A DNA stretch of 64,000 nt, from assembly GCA_900446925.1 (NCBI GenBank), contig UAVY01000004.1, forward strand, positions 124,001 to 188,000, written 5' to 3'. The notes under the pieces are model-generated. The model was given only the letters and a program-made list of their open reading frames with translations. It ran no database searches and was not told where the DNA came from. Positions 25,549 through 39,103 of this stretch are shown here, piece by piece. Made by a program: the position numbers and the translations under genes. Within the stretch, counting starts at the first letter, position 1. Each line of letters opens with the position of its first letter. Origin of the DNA: Citrobacter koseri (lineage in GTDB: Bacteria > Pseudomonadota > Gammaproteobacteria > Enterobacterales > Enterobacteriaceae).

Positions 25549-26922
25549 ATGAAACTAAAGACCACATTGTTCGGCAATGTTTATCAGTTTAAGGATGTAA
25601 AAGAGGTGCTGGCAAAAGCCAACGAACTGCGTTCGGGGGATGTGCTGGCAGGTGTTGCGGCTGAAAGCTCACAGGAGCGCGTTGCCGCGAAACAGGTGTT
25701 GTCGGAAATGTCGGTGGCGGATATTCGCAACAACCCGGTGATTTCCTATGAAGAGGACTGGCGTGACGCGTCTGATTCAGGACGACGTCAATGAAACGGC
25801 CTATAACCGCATTAAAAACTGGAGCATCAGTGAGCTGCGCGAATATGTGCTGAGTGATGAAACGTCCGTCGATGACATTGCGTTTACGCGTAAAGGGCTG
25901 ACTTCGGAAGTGGTGGCGGCGGTCGCGAAGATCTGCTCCAACGCCGACCTGATCTACGGTGGCAAGAAGATGCCGGGTGATCAAAAAGGCCAATACCACC
26001 ATCGGTATTCCGGGCACCTTTAGCTGCCGTTTGCAGCCGAACGATACCCGTGACGATGTACAGAGTATCGCCGCGCAAATCTATGAAGGGCTCTCTTTCG
26101 GGGCAGGCGATGCGGTGATTGGCGTTAACCCGGTAACGGACGACGTGGAAAACTTAAGTCGGCGTGCTGGATACGTGTACGGGGGTGATCGACAAGTTCA
26201 ATATTCCGACGCAGGGCTGCGTGCTGGCGCACGTCACCACTCAGATTGAAGCCATTTCGTCGCGGCGCGCCGGGCGGGGCTGATTTTCCAGAGTATTTGC
26301 GGCAGCGAAAAAAGGATTAAAAGAGTTCGGCGTGGAGCTGGCGATGCTGGATGAAGCGCGTGCGGTCGGCGCGGAGTTCAACCGTATCGCCGGGGGAAAA
26401 CTGCCTGTACTTTGAAACCGGGCAGGGTTCTGCGCTTTCGGCCGGGGCCAACTTCGGCGCCGACCAGGTGACGATGGAAGCGCGTAACTACGGGCCTGGC
26501 GCGGCACTACGATCCGTTCCTGGTGAATACGGTGGTCGGTTTTATCGGGCCGGAGTATCTCTACAACGACCGGCAGATTATTCGTGCCGGTCTGGAAGAT
26601 CACTTCATGGGCAAGCTGAGCGGGCATCTCAATGGGCTGCGACTGCTGCTACACCAACCACGCCGACGCCGATCAGAACCTCAATGAAAACCTTGATGAT
26701 TCTGCTCGCCACCGCAGGCTGTAACTACATTATGGGCATGCCGCTCGGCGACGACATCATGCTCAAACTACCAGACCACCGCATTCCACGATACCGCAAC
26801 GGTACGTCAGTTACTCAACCTGCGTCCGTCGCCGGAGTTTGAGCGCTGGCTGGAAACGATGGGCATTATGGAAAACGGTCGCCTGGACCAAGCGGGCGGG
26901 CGATCCGTCACTGTTCTTCTGA
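25549..26922 (+). CDS. eutB: EutB ethanolamine ammonia-lyase large subunit (frame-broken)
   Basis: EutB is the catalytic TIM-barrel subunit of the adenosylcobalamin-dependent lyase that converts ethanolamine into acetaldehyde and ammonia. Start MKLKTTLFGNVYQFKDVKEV follows GAGGGAACGACTT. Conserved fragments include NWSISELREYVLSDETSVDDIAFTRKGLTSEVVAAV and TCSNADLIYG-type sequence, then GIPGTFSCRLQPNDTRDDVQSIAAQIYEGLSFGAGDAVIGVNPV (in pieces). The C-terminus is GDPSLFF at 26920. The span of 1374 bases is 12 above the 1362 expected for 453 residues. Confidence 0.93.
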
Positions 26923-26942
26923 TGACGCGGGGATGACATACG

Positions 26943-27853
26943 ATGGATCAAAAACAGATTGAAGAAATTGTACGCAGTGTAATGGCGTCAATGGGCGAGT
27001 CGCAGCCGCAGGCCCCCGCAGAATCCGCGCCAGCCTGTAGCGCTAAACAATGTGCCGCACCTTCAGCGCCTTCAGCGGCGGAAAAGCTGCGCGCTGGATT
27101 TAGGTTCGGCTGAGGCGAAAGCCTGGGTAGGCGTGGAGAAATCCGCATCGCGCGGATGTGTTGGCCGAACTGGCGGCCGCAGCACCGCTGCGCGCGTGTG
27201 TACCGGTCGCGCGGGCCCACGTCCGCGCACCCTGGCGCTGTTGCGCTTCCTGGCGGATCACTCGCGTTCGAAAGATACCGTCCTGAAAGAGGTGCCGGAA
27301 GAGTGGGTGAAAGCACAGGGGGCTGCTGGAAGTGCGTTCGGAAATCAGCGACAAAAACCTCTACCTGACCCGCCCGGATATGGGGCGTCGTCTGAGCCAG
27401 GAGGCCATTGAAGCGCTGAAAGCGCAGTGTGTCACCAGCCCGGATGTCCAGGTGGTGATTCCGGATGGTTTATCGACGGATGCGATTACCGCCAACTATG
27501 AAGAGATCCTGCCGCCGCTGCTCTCTGGCCTGAAACAGGCGGGGCTGAAAGTCGGGACGCCGTTCTTTGTACGCTATGGCCGCGTGAAGATTGAAGATCA
27601 GATCGGCGAAATTCTTGGCGCGAAAGTGGTGATTCTGCTGGTGGGTGAGCGTCCTGGCTTAGGTCAGTCGGAAAGCCTCTCCTGCTATGCGGTTTACTCA
27701 CCACGGGTGGCAACCACCGTTGAAGCGGATCGTACCTGTATTTCGAATATTCACCAGGGCGGCACGCCGCCGGTTGAAGCCGCAGCGGTAATTGTGGATT
27801 TGGCGAAACGTATGCTGGAGCAGAAAGCATCCGGCATCAATATGACCCGTTAA
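26943..27853 (+). CDS. eutC: EutC ethanolamine ammonia-lyase small subunit (frame-broken)
   Basis: EutC is the small lyase subunit that helps bind adenosylcobalamin. Its N-terminal segment ([19 protein letters not shown]) is the type of amphipathic helix that targets cargo to the microcompartment. The last 173 residues read in one frame, from [21 protein letters not shown] to [14 protein letters not shown] at 27853. Breaks cluster in 27040-27325. The span is 911 bases, longer than the 897 typical of 298 residues. eutL follows after 9 bases. Confidence 0.93.
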
Positions 27854-27862
27854 GGAGGCAAC

Positions 27863-28522
27863 ATGCCAGCATTAGATTTGATTCGACCGTCGGTCACCGC
27901 AATGCGCGTGATTGCCTCGGTGAATGACGGTTTCGCGCGTGAGCTTAAATTACCGTCACATATACGTAGCCTCGGTCTCATCACGGCAGACTCTGATGAC
28001 GTAACGTATATTGCGGCAGACGAAGCGACAAAACAGGCGATGGTGGAAGTGGTGTATGGCCGTTCACTGTATGCCGGAGCGGCCCACGGGCCGTCGCCGA
28101 CGGCCGGTGAAGTCTTGATTATGTTGGGCGGCCCGAACCCGGCGGAAGTGCGGGCGGGTCTGGATGCGATGGTGGCGCATATTGAAGGCGGCGCAGCGTT
28201 CCAGTGGGCCAACGATGCGGAAGATACTGCATTCCTGGCGCATGTGGTTTCGCGTACCGGGTCTTATCTCTCATCAACCTCAGGCATCGCGCTGGGCGAT
28301 CCTATCGCCTATCTGGTGGCGCCGCCGCTGGAAGCGACGTTTGGCATTGATGCGGCGATGAAATCCGCCGATGTCCAACTGGTGACCTACGTGCCGCCGC
28401 CGTCAGAAACCAACTACTCTGCGGCGTTTTTAACGGGGAGCCAGGCCGCCTGTAAAGCCGCCTGCAACGCCTTTACCGATGCCGTTCTGGATATTGCCCG
28501 TAATCCCGTCCAGCGCGCGTAA
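27863..28522 (+). CDS. eutL: EutL tandem-BMC trimeric shell protein
   Basis: EutL has two fused circularly permuted BMC domains and forms trimers with a gated central pore, proposed to pass large substrates. The 219-residue ORF is intact ([22 protein letters not shown] to [16 protein letters not shown] end), preceded by AAGGAGG. It is one of the few eut genes with no indel. Confidence 0.97.
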   Translation: MPALDLIRPSVTAMRVIASVNDGFARELKLPSHIRSLGLITADSDDVTYIAADEATKQAMVEVVYGRSLYAGAAHGPSPTAGEVLIMLGGPNPAEVRAGLDAMVAHIEGGAAFQWANDAEDTAFLAHVVSRTGSYLSSTSGIALGDPIAYLVAPPLEATFGIDAAMKSADVQLVTYVPPPSETNYSAAFLTGSQAACKAACNAFTDAVLDIARNPVQRA

Positions 28523-28533
28523 GAGAGGTAGCG

Positions 28534-29032
28534 ATGATCAAATGCACTGGGATTACTGGGAAGTGGATGGCATGGTTGCCGCCGTTGATGCGGCGGACGC
28601 CATGCTGAAAGCCGCCAATGTGCGATTGCTCAGCCACGAAGTGCTCGATCCCGGCCGGTTGACGCTGGTGGTGGAGGGCGATCTGGCGGCGTGTCGCGCG
28701 GCGCTGGATGCCGGAAGCGCCGCAGCACAACGCACGGCCGTGTTATCAGCCGCAAAGAAATTGGGCGGCCGGAAGACGACACCCAGTGGCTGATCGGCGG
28801 CTTTAAGCGCCAGCCAACGAAAGTCGGAAAGACGCCAGATGCGCCTGTTACCTCTGAATCCTCAGAAGCGCTGTTGGCGTTATTAGCATCAGTACGTCAG
28901 GGAATGACGGCAGGGGAGGTGGCCGCGCATTTTGGCTGGTCACTGGAGCGCGCCAGAAATGCGCTGGAGCAACTCTTTTCTGACGGGGCGTTGCGTAAAC
29001 GCAGTAGTCGCTATCGTCTGAAGAAAGTATAA
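28534..29032 (+). CDS. eutK: EutK shell protein with C-terminal winged helix-like domain (frame-broken)
   Basis: EutK is an unusual shell protein: one BMC domain followed by a small helix-turn-helix-like domain proposed to bind nucleic acid. The start is [23 protein letters not shown] after removing one extra A and one extra G near 28540-28560. BMC residues [36 protein letters not shown] are intact. The C-terminal domain from about residue 110 ([23 protein letters not shown] to [13 protein letters not shown]) is intact. A third break is near 28737. The length of about 165 residues fits Salmonella EutK. Confidence 0.93.
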
Positions 29033-29076
29033 CCTGTCGGAGGTGCCGGGGACGTTGCGCCCCGGCTTTGAAGATC

Positions 29077-30130
29077 ATGAAAAAGACTCGTACAGCAAAC
29101 TTGCACCATCTTTATCATGAAGCGTTACCCGAAGACGTTAAACTTACGCCTCTGGTTGAGGTGGATAATGTTCACCAGCGGCTGACAACGGACGTCTATG
29201 AACACGCCCTGACGATAACCGCCTGGCAGCAGATTTACGATCAGCTGCATCCCGGTAAATTTCATGGGGAATTCACGGAAATCCTGCTGGATGAAATTCA
29301 GGTGTTCCGTGAGTACACCGGTCTGGCGCTGCGTCAGTCTTGCCTGGTCTGGCCGAACTCCTTCTGGTTCGGTATTCCGGCAACGCGCGGCGAGCAAGGT
29401 TTTATCGGCACGCAGTGCATTGGCAGCGCGGAGATCGCCACCCGTCCTGGTGGGACGGAGTTTGAGCTGAGCACGCCGGATGATTATACCATCCTTGGCG
29501 TGGTCATCTCGGAGGAGGTGCTTACCCGGCAGGCCAATTTCCTGCATCACCCGGAAAGGGTGCTGCATATGCTTGCGTAACCAGTCTGCGCTGGAGTGAA
29601 AGAGCAGCATAAAGCGGCGCTGTGGGGCTTTGTCCAGCAGGCGCTGGCGACGTTCAGCGAGAACCCGGAAAACCTGCATCAGCATGCGGTGCGTAAAGTG
29701 CTGGGGGATAACCTGCTGCTGGCGATGGGGACGATGCTGGGAAGAAGCGCAGCCGATTATAACGGCAGAAAGCGTCAGCCATCAGAGCTATCGAAAATTG
29801 CTGTCCCGCGCGCGGGAATACGTGCTGGAGAATATGTCGGAGCCGCTGACGGTGCTCGATCTGTGTAATCAGCTGCACGTCAGCCGCCGCACGTTGCAAA
29901 ACGCGTTTCACGCGATTCTGGGGATTGGCCCGAACGCGTGGCTGAAGCGGATTCGATTAAACGCGGTGCGAAGGGAGCTGATCAGTCCGTGGTCGCAAAG
30001 TTCGACGGTCAAAGAGGCGGCAATGCAGTGGGGGTTCTGGCATCTGGGGCAGTTCGCGACCGATTACCAGCAGCTGTTTGCCGAAAAACCGTCGCTGACG
30101 CTGCATCAGCGTATGCGTCAGTGGATGTGA
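29077..30130 (+). CDS. eutR: EutR AraC-family activator of eut (frame-broken)
   Basis: EutR activates the eut operon when both ethanolamine and adenosylcobalamin are bound, and it is itself the last gene of the operon. [20 protein letters not shown] at 29077 matches the family start; the in-frame codon at 29068 is less likely. The ligand-binding N-terminal domain is intact to about residue 166. The AraC HTH pair is intact in the last 100 residues ([26 protein letters not shown] ... [24 protein letters not shown]). Breaks are at about 29577 and 29740. The span is 1054 bases, one more than needed for 350 residues. Confidence 0.93.
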
Positions 30131-30141
30131 TGACATTATTG

Positions 30142-30229
30142 TGCCGGATGCGACGCTTTGCGTCTTATCCGGCCTACGGGCGCTACCGTTGCAGTTGTAG
30201 GCCGAATAAGGCGTTAGCTGTCATCAGGC
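30142..30229. repeat. REP/BIME between eutR and hemF
   Basis: Inverted REP-like units (GCCGGATGCGACGCTTTGCG...TTATCCGGCCTAC and GTAGGCCGAATAAGGCG...) occupy the gap between the convergent genes eutR and hemF, downstream of both. Confidence 0.8.
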
Positions 30230-30248
30230 AAAAACGCGGCCAGGTAAA

Positions 30249-32021
<1,773 letters not shown>

Positions 32022-32232
32022 ACAGCCTGAGTTGTGAAAATTGAGTTCCAGATGTTATATCGTATCGCGTAATCCGTTACGACTGTTCGTGATGAGAATT
32101 GTTTTACTTTTCATTTCAATACGTGACAATCCGTCATTATGCCATTTTTTTCGCCGTTTCGCGTCAGATATTGGCTAAATCAGTCGTTCGCGCCATAATC
32201 GGAGTTTTAACCTTGAAAAGGGTCTCAATACC

Positions 32233-32659
32233 ATGGAGATACGCGTTTTTTCGCCAGGAAGATTTCGAAGAGGTGATCACCCTCTGGGAGCGCTGCGATT
32301 TGCTGCGTCCGTGGAACGATCCTGAAATGGATATCGAACGTAAGCTGAACCATGACGTCAGCCTGTTCCTGGTTGCTGAGGTGAATGGCGAGGTGGTCGG
32401 TACGGTCATGGGCGGCTATGACGGCCATCGGGGTTCTGCCTATTATCTTGGCGTACACCCGGAGTTTCGCGGTCGTGGCATCGCCAACGCGCTGTTGAAC
32501 CGGCTGGAGAAAAAGCTCATTGCTCGCGGCTGTCCGAAAATCCAAATCATGGTGCGGGAAGACAACGACATTGTACTGGGCATGTACGAGCGCCTGGGTT
32601 ATGAACATTCGGACGCGTTAAGTCTGGGCAAGCGTCTGATTGAAGATGAAGAGTACTGA
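32233..32659 (+). CDS. ypeA: YpeA GNAT acetyltransferase (one frame break)
   Basis: YpeA is a small GNAT-fold N-acetyltransferase of unknown substrate. The acetyl-CoA binding loop [26 protein letters not shown] is clear, and the C-terminus is [11 protein letters not shown]. The true start [15 protein letters not shown] needs removal of one extra T in the run at about 32245-32250. The 427-base span is then 426, giving 141 residues as in E. coli. A longer in-frame start at 32099 is an artefact of the extra T. Its 3' end overlaps yfeZ. Confidence 0.93.
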
Positions 32660-33095
32660 GTTTCATCCTGCTGACTACGACGGTCATGGGCGCTTGCGCC
32701 TGCCTTTTCTGTTCTGGTGCGTGCTGCTGCTTCAGGCGCGTACCTGGGTGCTGTTTGTGATTGCTGGCTCCTCCCGCGAGCAGGGCGATACGCTGCTGAA
32801 TCTGTTTTATCCCGATCACGATACGTTCTGGCTGGGGTTGTTGCCCGGCGTCCCGGCGGTACTGGCGTTTTTACTGAGCGGGCGGCGCGACGCTTTCCCG
32901 GTGCTGTGGCGCGGGCTGCGCGGTTTGTTGATTCTGGCGCAGGGCGTTCTGCTCTGCTGGCAACCGGTGCTGTGGCTGTACGGTGAACCGGTAAACGGCA
33001 TCGGGCTGGCGCTGGTGGTGGCCGATATTGTCGCGCTTATCTGGTTGCTCTCTAACCGTCGTTTACGCGCCTGCTTTGCACCGGTAAAAGAATAA
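32646..33095 (+). CDS. yfeZ: YfeZ inner-membrane protein (DUF2919)
   Basis: YfeZ is an inner-membrane protein of unknown function. The 149-residue ORF has four likely transmembrane segments ([80 protein letters not shown]). The start [12 protein letters not shown] at 32646 overlaps the ypeA stop region, indicating coupling. Confidence 0.9.
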   Translation: MKSTEFHPADYDGHGRLRLPFLFWCVLLLQARTWVLFVIAGSSREQGDTLLNLFYPDHDTFWLGLLPGVPAVLAFLLSGRRDAFPVLWRGLRGLLILAQGVLLCWQPVLWLYGEPVNGIGLALVVADIVALIWLLSNRRLRACFAPVKE

Positions 33096-33156
33096 CGGCA
33101 CTTTTTGGCCGAAACCGGACTCCAAACAACGTTGATTAATAAAGAAAGGAAGTGAG

Positions 33157-33732
33157 ATGAAATCGCTGCGTTTGATTTTATGCGCAATGCCGCTGGTGCT
33201 GAGCGGCTGTTCAACCCTCTCGTCGGTGAACTGGTCTGCTGCGAATCCGTGGAACTGGTTTGGAGCGTCGACAGAGGTCACTGAGCAGGGCGTTGGGGCA
33301 TTAACTGCGTCCACGCCGCTGGATGAAAAAGCGATTACTGACGCGCTGGATGGCGACTATCGCCTGCGTAGCGGAATGAAAACCCAGAACGGCAACGTGG
33401 TGCGTTTTTTTGAAGTGATGAAAGAGGACAAGGTTGCGCTGGTTATCAATGGCGACCAGGGAACCATCAGCCGTATTGATGTGCTGGACAGCGATATTCC
33501 ATCGCAGGCAGGCGTCGAAATCGGTACGCCGTTTAGCGACCTTTACAGCAAAGCCTTCGGTAACTGCCAGAAAGCGACGGGCGATGACAGCGCGTCGGTC
33601 GAGTGTAAAGCACAAGACAGTCAACATATTATCTATCTGTTCTCCGGCGAGTGGAACGGCCCGGAAGGGTTAATGCCTCCTGACGACACGCTGAAGAACT
33701 GGAAAGTGAGCAAAATCATCTGGCGCCGTTAA
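33157..33732 (+). CDS. yfeY: YfeY outer-membrane-type lipoprotein (DUF1131)
   Basis: YfeY is a sigma-E-regulated lipoprotein of unknown function. A lipoprotein signal is evident (MKSLRLILCAMPLVLSGC, lipobox cysteine at residue 18, followed by Ser, which favours outer-membrane sorting). The DUF1131 body is intact through KNWKVSKIIWRR; the total of 191 residues matches E. coli. The start follows AAGGAAGTGAG. A terminator-like hairpin lies after the gene. Confidence 0.92.
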   Translation: MKSLRLILCAMPLVLSGCSTLSSVNWSAANPWNWFGASTEVTEQGVGALTASTPLDEKAITDALDGDYRLRSGMKTQNGNVVRFFEVMKEDKVALVINGDQGTISRIDVLDSDIPSQAGVEIGTPFSDLYSKAFGNCQKATGDDSASVECKAQDSQHIIYLFSGEWNGPEGLMPPDDTLKNWKVSKIIWRR

Positions 33733-33760
33733 TTTGCGTCTGAACAAACCGCCTCGCTGA

Positions 33761-34726
<966 letters not shown>

Positions 34727-34734
34727 TTTCTTTT

Positions 34735-34806
34735 GCCGGATGGCGGCATCGTTTTACCCGGCCTACAGAGCCTTTTTGTAGGCCGGGCAAGCGAAGCGCC
34801 CCCGGC
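34735..34806. repeat. REP/BIME between yfeX and yfeW
   Basis: Inverted REP-like units (GCCGGATGGCGGCATCG...CCCGGCCTAC and GTAGGCCGGGCAAGCGAAG...) lie between the convergent genes yfeX and yfeW. Confidence 0.8.
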
Positions 34807-34822
34807 AGTCCTGCCTTATCGG

Positions 34823-36129
34823 TTACTCATGTTTTAACGCCGCGTATATCTGATCCACCACCCAACCGTATGTGGCTATCGGCATCAACCCGCTGTTAAA
34901 CATATTCGGGTTCTTTTGCGGGTCGGCGACGGGCGAGTGCGGTTTGTTGCTCAGCATCACAATCGCCATCTGATTAGCCGGGTCGATAACGGTCAGCGTC
35001 CCTGTCCATCCGGTATGGCCGTATGCCTGCGCGCTGGCCAGCGTGCCGAATGTCGGCGTCATGGACGCATTGCCGTTAACGCGCCAGCCGAGACCAAACG
35101 TGGCATCCTCCGGCGAGGATTGCGTGAACATTTTCACGGTTTCCGGGCTGAACAGCGTCACGTTACCGTACCCTCCGCCATTCAGCATGGTCTGCATCAG
35201 TACCGCAATATCGCCGGTATTCGAAAACAGTCCCGCATGTCCTGAAACACCGCCCATCGAGTAGAATGCTTTTTCATCATGCACCTGGCCCCATAGGGTG
35301 GTCGTGCGGATATTGGGGAAATGAATCACGCCATCCCGGGTATTGCCGTTCAGTTCCGTCGCGGCGATCTGCTGTTGGCGGAAGCCTTTCTGTAGCGGGT
35401 TAAAGACCGTATGCGTTAGACCGAGCGGGCGATAGAGGTTCTCCTTCAACATAACGATCGAGCGGCTGGCCCGTCACGGGACTCCACGATAAACCCAAGC
35501 AGCATATAATCCACATCGCTGTAGATGTGTTTCGTGCCGGGGCGGTACGCCAGCGGCGTGCGTTTGATCATCTCCAGCGTGGTGGCCTTATCCTGCGAAT
35601 ACAACTCGCCCGCGACGGCCTGGTTCGGGTATTGCGGGTCCGCAGGGAAACCGCCGGAATGATGCAGCAGATCCGCAATGCGTAACGTGCTTTTCCCTTT
35701 AATCGCATCCCCCGGGCGATCGCCAAAATCGGGAATATATTTCGAGATAAGATCGTCCGGCTGTAATTTGCCCTCTGACATCAGTTTTTGCAGGGCAAAG
35801 TTCGTGGCATACATTTTTGTATTTGATGCCAGGTCGTACAAGGTGTCAGTGGTTGCCTTGACGGGATGAGACATCAGGACGCTGCCGTCATATTTTTTAG
35901 CCTGACCCCAGGCCTTACGATAAACAATATGACTGTCTTTAATAATGAGCAGGTTAACGCTCGGATAACCGGCATCAACCTGTTGCGCTATCCAGTTATC
36001 CAGCGCGTTAAGCCGTTCAATATTAAATCCTGCTTTTTCCGGCGCGGCGTCAGTCAATACCGGAAATGGCGCGGCGCTGGCGGTGCAACTGAGCGCCAGC
36101 AGGGAAGCAAAAAGTAATGTCATTTTCAT
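34823..36129 (-). CDS. yfeW: YfeW, penicillin-binding protein 4B (frame-broken)
   Basis: YfeW is a periplasmic serine beta-lactamase-fold protein with reported D-alanyl-D-alanine carboxypeptidase activity. It has a signal peptide (MKMTLLFASLLALSCTASAA), the SxxK motif (SNTKMYAT) and the HTG motif (YGHTGWTGTLTVID). Two extra bases near 35449-35475 interrupt the frame; removing them restores VESVTGQPLDRYV...NLYRPLGLTH. The 1307-base span equals 1305 plus two, i.e. 434 residues as in E. coli. It lies 4 bases after murP and so ends the murQ-murP-yfeW operon. Confidence 0.92.
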
Positions 36130-36133
36130 GGTA

Positions 36134-37564
36134 TTAGTCCAGATTCACATTACGGCAGCCAAAGAGAGCGGTAAAAATAAATCCACCAAGATAGGCAATC
36201 AGCATTCCACCGGCATATACCGCCATTGCGGGCAGAATACCTTGCGCGGACGTCATTAACGGCAGCGCCACCAGACCGGATGGGCCAAAGGCGCTGTTTA
36301 AGCCCATCGGCAGACCCGACCAGGCCACTAAGCCGATGAACAGCCCCCCGGCAGCGCCGCCGAGGCAGGCGGTGATAAACGGTTTCATTCGTGGCAGCGT
36401 AACGCCGTAAATCAGCGGTTCGCCAACACCGAGTAAGCCGGGAATAATCGCCCCGCGAACCTGGCTGCGTAACACGCTGTGTTTTTCTGCTCGCCAGTAG
36501 AGCGCCAGTGCGGCGCCGACCTGACCCGCGCCCGCCATAGAAAGAATAGGGAACAGGCTGTTGAATCCCTGGCTACTCATTAATGCCAGATAGACGGGAA
36601 TGAAGCCCTGATGGACGCCAAACACCACCGAAACAAGAAACAGACCCGCCAGAACGGCGCAGCCCAGCGGGTTGCTGTTGAGGTGGATAAAGAGCCATGA
36701 CATCCCTTCGAACAGCCAGCCGCCCAGCGGCATGATGATCAGGTAGGCCAGTGCGGCGGTGACCAGCAGGGTTAACATGGAGGTCAGCAGCATGTCCAGA
36801 TCGTCGGGCATAAAGCGTCGGATAAAGCCCTCAATACGCGCGCTGGCCCAGGCGGCGATCAGTACGCCGATAATGTTGCCGCGCGGGTCGATCGGCAGGC
36901 CAAAGAAGTCCTCAATACCGGAGAAATAGCCCGTGGTGGCGGCAGGGTTGTATCCCAACAGGAACAGCGAGGCGATGATCGCCCCGTTAACGCCGGTGCC
37001 GCCGAAAGCCTGCGCGGCGTTATAGCCAATAAGAATGACCAGAAAGGTAAACAGCCCTTTACTGAACACTTTCATAAAGTTCAGGGCGTCGGGAAGCATA
37101 CCTTGCGCATCGGCCGGAACGTGCAATACCGTACCCAGCAGCGTGGCAATCCCCAGCAGCAGACCCGCAGCAATAAAACCGGGAATGAGTGGCGTAAAAA
37201 TAGTGGCGAACTTCGACAGGAATTGCTGAATGCCTGAAGTTTGTTTCGCTTTTAGCTGGCTTTTGGTTTTGGCGGCGATATCTGCCGCCTGCGTGACGGC
37301 GCCGCTGTTGTCGCTCAGTAGCGCATTCATGGCATCTGCCGCCCGCTGCGCTTTACCGGGGCCAAAAATGACCTGCACCTGGTTATTCGAGAGGACCACG
37401 CCTTTCACGCCTTCGAGCGTTTTAATCGCCGGATCGACCCGATCGCTGTCATGTACCGCCAGGCGTAAACGGGTCATGCAGTTCCCGCAGGTGGCAATAT
37501 TACCCGGGCCACCGACCCGGGAGATAATCGTATTCAGGAGATCATTACTGATTTCTTTTGCCAT
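36134..37564 (-). CDS. murP: MurP, MurNAc-specific PTS enzyme IIBC
   Basis: MurP imports and phosphorylates N-acetylmuramic acid. The intact 476-residue ORF has the IIB domain first (phosphocysteine in [14 protein letters not shown], about residues 25-38). A linker (about 90-115) and a IIC membrane domain with many hydrophobic segments follow. The sugar-site signature [10 protein letters not shown] of this family appears as [16 protein letters not shown]. There is no IIA domain, so phosphate must come from IIA-Glc (Crr, encoded at 50848-51360). It is 5 bases downstream of murQ. Confidence 0.96.
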   Translation of the reverse strand: MAKEISNDLLNTIISRVGGPGNIATCGNCMTRLRLAVHDSDRVDPAIKTLEGVKGVVLSNNQVQVIFGPGKAQRAADAMNALLSDNSGAVTQAADIAAKTKSQLKAKQTSGIQQFLSKFATIFTPLIPGFIAAGLLLGIATLLGTVLHVPADAQGMLPDALNFMKVFSKGLFTFLVILIGYNAAQAFGGTGVNGAIIASLFLLGYNPAATTGYFSGIEDFFGLPIDPRGNIIGVLIAAWASARIEGFIRRFMPDDLDMLLTSMLTLLVTAALAYLIIMPLGGWLFEGMSWLFIHLNSNPLGCAVLAGLFLVSVVFGVHQGFIPVYLALMSSQGFNSLFPILSMAGAGQVGAALALYWRAEKHSVLRSQVRGAIIPGLLGVGEPLIYGVTLPRMKPFITACLGGAAGGLFIGLVAWSGLPMGLNSAFGPSGLVALPLMTSAQGILPAMAVYAGGMLIAYLGGFIFTALFGCRNVNLD

Positions 37565-37569
37565 TCGCT

Positions 37570-38470
37570 TTATTCCTCTTCCAGTACCTGGCGAATGAAG
37601 CCGCCATGTTGCTCAAGACGCAGACTGGCTTCTGTTGCGTTGAGGTTTTTCAGTAGCATGACGATAGCGGTTTTGCAGTGACGGCCACAGGCCATCAGCG
37701 CGGCTTCAGCCTGTTGCCCGGTGCAGCCTGTCGCATTTTTCACAATATTTACCTGACGCACGTTGAGTTTTTCGTTCGTGGCGACAACATCCACCATCAG
37801 GTTGCCAAAACACCTTGCCGGATTTAATCATCAGGCCGGTGGACAGCATGTTGAGAATCAGCTTCTGCGCGGTGCCCGCCTTCATACGGGAAGAACCGCT
37901 CACCACTTCGGCGCCGACAACGGGCGTGATGGCAAGCTCCGCCGGCCTTTGCTACGGGCGCTCCCCGGATTACAGGAGATCCCGACCGTCCGGCAGCCGA
38001 GCGTACGGGCATATTCCAGACCGGCAATCACATACGGCGTGCGACCGCTGGCCGCAATGCCCACAACCACATCTTTTTCATTGAGTGCGAGGGCCTTCAG
38101 GTCGTTGACCCCAAGCTCGCGGTTGTCTTCCGCGCCTTCAATCGCATGCTGTATCGCGCGGCTCGCCACCGGCGATCAAACCGATAACCAGGCCTGATTC
38201 CACGCCATAGGTTGGGGGGCATTCGCTGGCGTCAAGGATACCCAGGCGACCGGACGTTCCGGCGCCGGTATAAATCAGCCGCCCGCCAGCGCTGACCTGC
38301 GCATAAATGATGTCGATAGCCGCGGCGATCTCGGGCAGAACCTGCTCCACGGCGAGTGGAACCGTTTTATCTTCATCATTAATGATGCGGCACATATCGA
38401 GGGTGGAAGCCCGGTCAATCTCAAAAGAGGCGCGGTTAACACCTTCGGTAATCATATTTTCAAGTTGCAT
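37570..38470 (-). CDS. murQ: MurQ N-acetylmuramic acid 6-phosphate etherase (frame-broken)
   Basis: MurQ removes the lactyl ether from MurNAc 6-phosphate to give GlcNAc 6-phosphate. SIS-domain motifs are visible: [48 protein letters not shown], and the C-terminal [24 protein letters not shown]. The start is [20 protein letters not shown]. The span is 901 bases, net four more than the 298-residue E. coli enzyme. Breaks are near 37810, 37885, 37945, 38160 and 38215. It lies between the DUF2057-like gene and murP in one run of minus-strand genes. Confidence 0.92.
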
Positions 38471-38483
38471 ATTACTTACAGCC

Positions 38484-39079
38484 TTACAGGTTTAGCGCCC
38501 ATTTCAGGAATGCTTTTTTCTGGGTGTCGTCAGCTTTCAGATACAGTTGCTGTAGCTGGGAGAGCTGGTCATGCGAAGTGGCGGGCGCCGCCGGGGAAGC
38601 GGAGCGCGCCGGAGAAGGTATCATCGTGCTGTCATCGTTGACGATGGCGCTCAGGTCGGTGAACACGGTGATGCTGTCACGGTCGAGAATTTTGATATCA
38701 AACGGTACGGATTTCCCCGGCCGCCGTCAGGGTGAATACCGGTTTTTGCGCCATCCTGGCTGGCTCTTTTTCGTCCAGCGGTTTTCCCGCAGACAGTTGC
38801 AGATCCACATTGCCGGAAGCGTTAAACGAGATGATATACGGGTTAGACGTCACGCGGCCGCCGGTTATTGTTCACCGATTCAGGATTTGCCGGACTGTCG
38901 AACTTCACCACCATTTTTTGAGCGCCGTCTGGCAGCGCCACGTCTTTACTAAAAATACTGACTTTTGCCGAAACGGGCCGCCAGCACGCTGACGTTATCG
39001 CCAATAAAAGAGATGCGGGAGCGGCAAAAGCCTGGCTGCAAAACAACAGTGCTGCGGCGGACACAAAATATTTCTTCAT
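38484..39079 (-). CDS. Secreted DUF2057 (YccT)-like protein (frame-broken)
   Basis: This exported protein is not part of the E. coli mur locus. It has a signal peptide ([19 protein letters not shown]). Next comes a beta-rich region ([24 protein letters not shown]) and, after correction, [21 protein letters not shown]. The tail is [23 protein letters not shown]. This architecture, with a 'LPDG.Q..VVKF' strand and a C-terminal LQ-LY..AD...K.AFL.WA motif, recalls DUF2057/YccT. Its function is unknown. Frame breaks lie near 38715, 38865, 38970 and 39020. It is 13 bases upstream of murQ and 24 downstream of the porin gene, so it is probably co-transcribed. Confidence 0.6.
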
Positions 39080-39103
39080 TTTTACTCTCCCGGAAAAGGG
39101 GAA

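Noticed and set aside
15182..30130. Degenerate (pseudogenised) eut operon
   Set aside because: Every break is a one-base gain or loss that restores the conserved protein when undone, and the same pattern hits pts, cys and other housekeeping genes, so decay of eut is not supported.
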